A DNA stretch of 20,029 nucleotides from positions 149,537 to 169,565 of the forward strand of contig MU631596.1 in assembly GCA_026770615.1 (NCBI GenBank), given 5' to 3'. Made by a program: the position numbers and the translations under genes. The notes beneath the pieces were generated by a model, which ran no database searches, had not been told where the DNA came from, and saw only the letters and a program-made list of their open reading frames with translations. How positions within the stretch are numbered: position 1 is the stretch's first letter; every line of letters starts with the position of its first letter. This document shows, in pieces, positions 16,334 to 20,029 of the stretch. This DNA is from Pavlovales sp. CCMP2436 (lineage: Eukaryota > Haptophyta > Pavlovophyceae > Pavlovales).

Positions 16334-17245
16334 TTAGGCTTGGCTAATTCGACTGACTCGATCGCGCGCTGCCCCCACTTTTTTTCCGAGCGCACGGAAC
16401 TGCTCGAGGAAGACGTAGACGAGGCAACAATAAGGCCCGAAGCGAGCAAAGTTTGCCACCACCCCAGCGTAGAGCGCGAGCGGGCCCTCGGTGCGCACCG
16501 TCTCAACCAGCACGTGCGCTACGTTCCGGTACCGGCCAGCACCGTCCTGGCTCATCATCCTGGTGCAGGCGAGGTCAAATGGCTGCATCGCGGCAACGAC
16601 GGCGGCGCCCGTGATTAGGCTTGCGGCAAAGTGCGTGGTGACGCGCTCCGCGCTGAGCCCGCGCGCCACGAGTGCGGCCTTTATCGTCTCGTAGGTGGAC
16701 AGCTGCACCGAGGAGGCCACCACCACCCGAACCGCGAAGGCCGGCAGCCCCTTGAAGAAGCCGGACGCACCCTCAGAGGCGTAGAGCGTGCGCACCGCGT
16801 CGGCGAGCGAGCCGCGCGCACCCGAGTTGTCCACCGCCTGAAATCGCGTCTTGAGCAAAAAAAACGGATTGCTCACCACCGCTGCAATCAGCCCAGAGCC
16901 ACCGCCGGCGGCCATCGACTTGAGGTGCGCGGTCCGACCATCCTCGCCTGGCACGAGGAGGAGGCCCTTGAAGATGTCAAAGAAGCCGAAGCGGCAGGCC
17001 ACGTTGCTAAACTGTAGCAGGCTCGCGGCCGCGAGCCCCCGCTGCAGCCCGCGCAGCCCCTCGGTCCTGCCCACGTCCACCAGGCCGGTGACCAGGCCCG
17101 AGTAACGGGCTCCAGAAGCGGGCTGCAGCTGCAGGCGGGTCTTCATCACGTCAAAGGGGTTGACGATAAGTGTCGCGCAGACCGCCGCGGTGCCCGATTG
17201 CACAAACTCTAACCAGACAGGCGGCCTGCCCCTCGCCTCGGCCAT
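16334..17245 (-). CDS. Mitochondrial carrier family (SLC25) protein
   Basis: Intact, intronless 303-residue protein from ATG 17245-17243; the frame extends upstream to a TTG but without an ATG. It has three tandem ~100-residue repeats, each with the carrier signature Px[D/x]xx[K/R]x[R]: PFDVMKTRLQ (30-39), PFFLLKTRFQ (127-136; the first acidic residue is Phe) and QPFDLACTRM (221-230; Cys in place of the usual Lys/Arg). Glycine-rich turns such as SEGASGFFKGLPAFAVR end each repeat. Six transmembrane helices are expected, in the inner mitochondrial membrane, exchanging small metabolites. Overall it recalls the oxaloacetate/SLC25A34-35 branch, but the substrate is a guess. It is divergent from the DENN gene across 293 bp. 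Its stop is about 100 bp from the copia LTR, so the viral/copia block lies against its 3' end. Confidence 0.9.
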   Translation of the reverse strand: MAEARGRPPVWLEFVQSGTAAVCATLIVNPFDVMKTRLQLQPASGARYSGLVTGLVDVGRTEGLRGLQRGLAAASLLQFSNVACRFGFFDIFKGLLLVPGEDGRTAHLKSMAAGGGSGLIAAVVSNPFFLLKTRFQAVDNSGARGSLADAVRTLYASEGASGFFKGLPAFAVRVVVASSVQLSTYETIKAALVARGLSAERVTTHFAASLITGAAVVAAMQPFDLACTRMMSQDGAGRYRNVAHVLVETVRTEGPLALYAGVVANFARFGPYCCLVYVFLEQFRALGKKVGAARDRVSRISQA

Positions 17246-17538
17246 TGCGCCGCTGGCCGCCAAGCGAACGCGGGGACGAGCGGGTTCTCGGGGAGCGCAG
17301 GTGCCAGCTCGACGCAACGTCCCCGCGCCCACGAGCTCCCCGGTGGGTGCGGGAAAAGTGCACAAAATTCAGGATGCGCGCTCAGATGCGCAAGTGAGCG
17401 GTCGCGTTGAGCTGGCAGGTGCGGGCGGGTCGAGCACTGAGCGGTCGCTGACCGGTGGATGTTGGCGCATCACTGAGCAGAGACCGGTGGCCGAGGCGCG
17501 TTGACCGGTGGCCGTTGGCGCATCACTGAGCGGGGACA
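17246..17538. promoter_or_regulatory. Divergent promoter region with 30-bp direct repeat
   Basis: Separates the head-to-head carrier and DENN genes. A 30-bp unit, TGACCGGTGGNNGTTGGCGC then ATCACTGAGC, occurs at 17449-17478 and 17502-17531, with two mismatches. GAGCGGTCGCTGACCGG and CACTGAGCGG fragments add further partial copies. No TATA box is seen. The repeats end 7 bp before the DENN ATG and may carry shared regulatory sites, or simply be a local duplication. Confidence 0.5.
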
Positions 17539-19892
17539 ATGAATCGCGTGCCCGGGTTCAGCCCGCTTGCCGAGTACATCGCGGTGATCGGCCCGCGCGC
17601 GGTCGACGGGCCGGCCAAGGTGTTAGGCGTCTTCCCTGACGTAGGCTCGATGGACGAGCACGCGGTGCCGCTCCCGGCCGGCCTGGAGATCTTTGTGCTG
17701 CCCGCCGGCTGCGCGTGCGTGCGCGCCGCGTCGCCCCCGCCGCCGCGTCTGTTCATGGTCGTGCTTGCCGCCTCGAGCGCGAAGCTTTTCGTGTACTGCC
17801 TGCTCGTCCACGAGGCGCTCCTCGGCAGGGATGATGACGCAACGGAGCAGCCGAGCGCAACGCCGCACGCGGCGACGACGCCACTGCCGCGGAGTCAGCC
17901 GCACGCGCGCGACTGGGCGCCGCGATGCGTGGCCATCATCTCGCGCCACGCCTCCTCGTCACCTGCGCGCTACCTCGAGGCGCTGCTCGCGCAGCTCGAG
18001 AAGATTCCGCTCGCCGAGCCACCGAGCATCCGCAGGGGGGACCGGCGCAAGACGCGGCGCGCGCGCAAGGCTCTCGTGCAGGCGAGCGGCAAGGGCAGCA
18101 ACTCACATTTTGACGCCCCCGTGCCAGCGAGCTGCCCACCCGAGGCCGAGCCGGGTCGTCTGGTGGATCACTTCCTCTTCCGCACACTGAGACAACAACT
18201 CGGGTAACCACAAAAACAACAATAGCAATACCTACAACAACAGCAACAATAAGAACAGCAACAACAACAGTAGCACCAACAATAACAACAGCAACAAAAA
18301 TAACAAAAACAACCACAGAGGCGTGCTTCCGCCCGAGGTGCCGCTGCCCATCGATGGCTCGCGAGTCTTGGTCAGCTGTGGCGACCGGCAGCTCTCGCTC
18401 AGCATCCACCCCAGAATCCACCCGAGCGTTAGCACCAACCCACTCTCACCGCGCTACCCCGGGCTAGGCGACCGGTTGCCGCCGCCCGCCTTCCACCCCG
18501 CCGCGCTGCTCGCGCGCGCGCCGGCCGAGGCGCTCTGCGTGCTGCTCGAGTGCCTTCTCTGCGAGATGACGGTGGTGCTGGTAGGAACCCTAGAGTAGTT
18601 CTTAATAATATTCCTTTTTAGTAGTGCCATTCCTCGATAAAAGATCTCTTTTTAATAATAGTTCTTTAAACGCCTCCCCACTTGCAGCCTCTGTCGGGGG
18701 CGTAGGGGCATGGCGCTGCAGTGCCATTCATCGATAAAAGATCTCGTGCTTTCTTTTCACAAAATTTTATTTATAATACAACGCATTTTGTATTGCCCGT
18801 GAAACGGCAAGCGGTACCGCGGCTGTTTACAATACGAACTACAACGACGACGACAATGAGGGGTCTCGAGCGGAATAACTGACATAATACTATACCACTC
18901 GCAAACAATGCGTAGTGATACAATACTATACAACTCACAAACAATACGATTTTTAATGTTAGGTCTCCGACTCGGCGGCCGTCCTCTCCGCCGCCGCCGA
19001 GGCCCTCAGCGCGCTACTCCGCCCCTTCGCGTGGCAGGGCGCCTACGTGCCCGTCCTCCCCGAGAGTCTGGTGGACATCGTCTGGGCGCCTGTTCCCGCG
19101 CTCGTGGGTGTATTGGGCGCGCTGTTCGACGAATCTGTCGCACCCGACCTCGGCATCCACCCAGCCGAGGAGGCGTCGTCCCCAGGGTCCAACTCTCGCG
19201 CGGGCAGCTCGCTGTCTGCCACGCTGCCGCTGCTGCCGCCGCTGGGCGAGGGCGAGGCGCTGCTGCCTCTGGTGGTGGACCTCCGCGCAGGTAGGCTCTT
19301 GTCGCTGTTGTGCTTAAAATAAAGCACATAATTATGATGATAATAATGATAATAATAAATTATAGAGTATTCTTTTCTTAATAATAAATAAATAATTTTT
19401 TTTGCTTTTCTTGTTCTTCTTCTGCTTGCGAATCACGCAGGCAGGCGTCTCCTGCACGGCCACGCCCCGCCCGCCCGCCTGCCCGACCGCATCCGCGCCG
19501 CGATCGCAACGGCCGCGCGCGCTTTCGAACGCGCCGCACCTCTGCGGCTCGTGGCCTCCGATGTGCTCGAGCTGCCGTTGCCGCAGGGGAGGCGGAGGGG
19601 GGGGGAGGAGGGGGGAGCTCCGGTGCGCAGCTGCGCGCTGCTGCAGCTGCTCCTCGAGGCGGACGGCTCGGCGCGCGCCGCGGTAAGAATAAGAACAATA
19701 ACAATAACAGTAATAATAATAAGATAAGAAGAAGAAGAAGAATCACAACCATAATAATGCGAATAAGAACAACAACAACAACAACAACAACAACAATACA
19801 TAATAAATTAAAACCGCCAACAACAATGTTAACAGGGCCTCGCGACGGTGGTCGCTGCGCAGCTCGAGGCGCTGCTCCCCGGCGTACGCAAG
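17539..19892 (+). CDS. DENN-domain protein, five exons visible, 3' end beyond window
   Basis: DENN proteins are guanine-nucleotide exchange factors for Rab GTPases in membrane traffic. Exons: 17539-18203, 18319-18580, 18963-19290, 19441-19682 and 19836-19892 (518 codons so far). All introns begin GT and end AG, and the phases match throughout. ATG 17539 follows ACA. uDENN: LAEYIAVIGPRAV, LEIFVLPAG, RLFMVVLAASSAKLFVYCLL and WAPRCVAIISRH, matching 'FxxPxG...LT...G..lYg' and 'CixSr'. cDENN spans the splice of exons 2 and 3: CVLLECLLCEMTVVLVSDSA, then FAWQGAYVPVLPESLVDIVW and APVPALVGV, which corresponds to the family's 'WQHxYxPxLP...PxPflxGv'. LVVDLRAGRL begins the following segment. Exons are strongly GC-rich. 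Assignment to a DENN subfamily is not possible. The exon 4/5 junctions are inferred from frame and splice sites only. Confidence 0.8.
18204..18318 (+). other. DENN gene intron 1, CAA-rich
   Basis: 115 bp, GTAACC...CCACAG, almost entirely AAC/ACA repeats with interspersed T and G. Strand-asymmetric: purine/A+C-rich and nearly devoid of T-rich polypyrimidine tract before the acceptor. Removing it joins GG to AGGC in frame. Confidence 0.75.
18581..18962 (+). other. DENN gene intron 2, repeat-bearing
   Basis: 382 bp, GTAGGAACC...AATGTTAG. It holds two internal direct repeats: AGTGCCATTC[C/A]TCGATAAA plus AGATCTC at 18623-18648 and 18720-18745 (25 of 26), and a 28-bp unit around AATACTATAC[C/A]ACTC[G/A]C at 18885-18912 and 18921-18948 (24 of 28). 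Without splicing, the frame would end at TAG a few codons in. Confidence 0.75.
19291..19440 (+). other. DENN gene intron 3
   Basis: 150 bp, GTAGGCTCTT...ATCACGCAG. It is AT-rich with ATAATAAT repeats and a TTTTTTTTGCTTTTCTTG pyrimidine tract ahead of the acceptor. A second AG at 19443-19444 is possible but would put exon 4 in a frame with weaker coding sense. Confidence 0.65.
19683..19835 (+). other. DENN gene intron 4, microsatellite-rich
   Basis: 153 bp, GTAAGAATAAG...TGTTAACAG, composed of AAT, GAAGAA and a run of about nine AAC units around 19768-19797. It follows the same low-complexity style as intron 1. Confidence 0.65.
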
Positions 19893-19990
19893 GTAAAATT
19901 TATTTCAAACCCCACTGTCTTTCACCGGGACTGCCTCAAGTCGCACCCTGCATCAAAAAAATAAAATCGAACGGGCTATTAGTACTCCCC

Positions 19991-19991
<1 letters not shown>

Positions 19992-20029
<38 letters not shown>
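19992..20029. repeat. Poly-C run of 38 bases at the window end
   Basis: Uninterrupted C from 19992 to the last base, preceded by CTCCCCT. It lies in what would be intron 5 of the DENN gene. It may be a natural homopolymer that stopped assembly, or a contig-end artefact. Confidence 0.85.

Noticed and set aside
17623..18421. Minus-strand frames opposite the DENN exon 1 and intron 1, including a leucine-rich run.
   Set aside because: The leucine run is the complement of the CAA-type intron repeats, and the rest is antisense to recognisable uDENN sequence.
1..20029. tRNA, rRNA genes, tyrosine recombinase, or terminal inverted repeats of the viral block.
   Set aside because: None could be seen by reading both strands; absence of viral ends and integrase may reflect decay or the limits of reading by eye.

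Overview
The window is nuclear DNA of a unicellular eukaryote, most likely a GC-rich microalga. The evidence is spliced genes with GT-AG introns, GC-rich exons beside AT-rich low-complexity introns, a mitochondrial carrier gene, a DENN-domain gene and a Ty1/copia retrotransposon. No lineage-specific marker is present. A haptophyte or stramenopile alga is a guess, based on the known abundance of endogenous polinton-like viruses (PLVs) in such genomes.

Region by region: (i) 1-1295 is gene-poor and repeat-rich. It holds an 86-bp repeat, an 83-bp-arm inverted repeat, a 54-bp direct repeat and a 10-bp tandem array. (ii) About 1296-11960, plus a scrap at 16236-16270, is a decayed endogenous DNA virus of the PLV/adintovirus/virophage type. 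It contains the C-terminal half of a double-jelly-roll major capsid protein (+), a structural-protein remnant (-), a run of + genes (two small proteins, the A32-like packaging ATPase, a proline-rich protein, a ~660-residue surface/fibre-like protein), then a run of - genes (two unknown small proteins, a CoiA-like nuclease, an SF1 helicase, the N-terminal half of a capsid protein and the end of an unknown gene). The two runs converge on an AT-rich spacer at 7918-8205. (iii) About 11962-16235 is a 5'-truncated copia element with an intact-looking 3' LTR, apparently inserted into the right-most viral gene. (iv) 16334-17245 (-) is an intact mitochondrial carrier gene. It is divergent from (v) a DENN-domain gene at 17539-19892 (+), whose five visible exons splice in frame and which continues beyond the window.

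The viral genes would together make a capsid, pump DNA into it and replicate it. Nearly every one carries frameshifts or stops, so the element reads as a degenerate provirus. The sequence cannot by itself separate true decay from sequencing error in homopolymers, and one break lies exactly on a classical -1 slippery heptamer. The most interesting points are: capsid halves in opposite orientation at opposite ends of the viral block; a short mobile repeat with a 13-bp target duplication; a recurring SYxIERxxRAxIK peptide whose copies differ mainly at third codon positions; the slippery heptamer in the ATPase; and a CoiA-like nuclease in a PLV.
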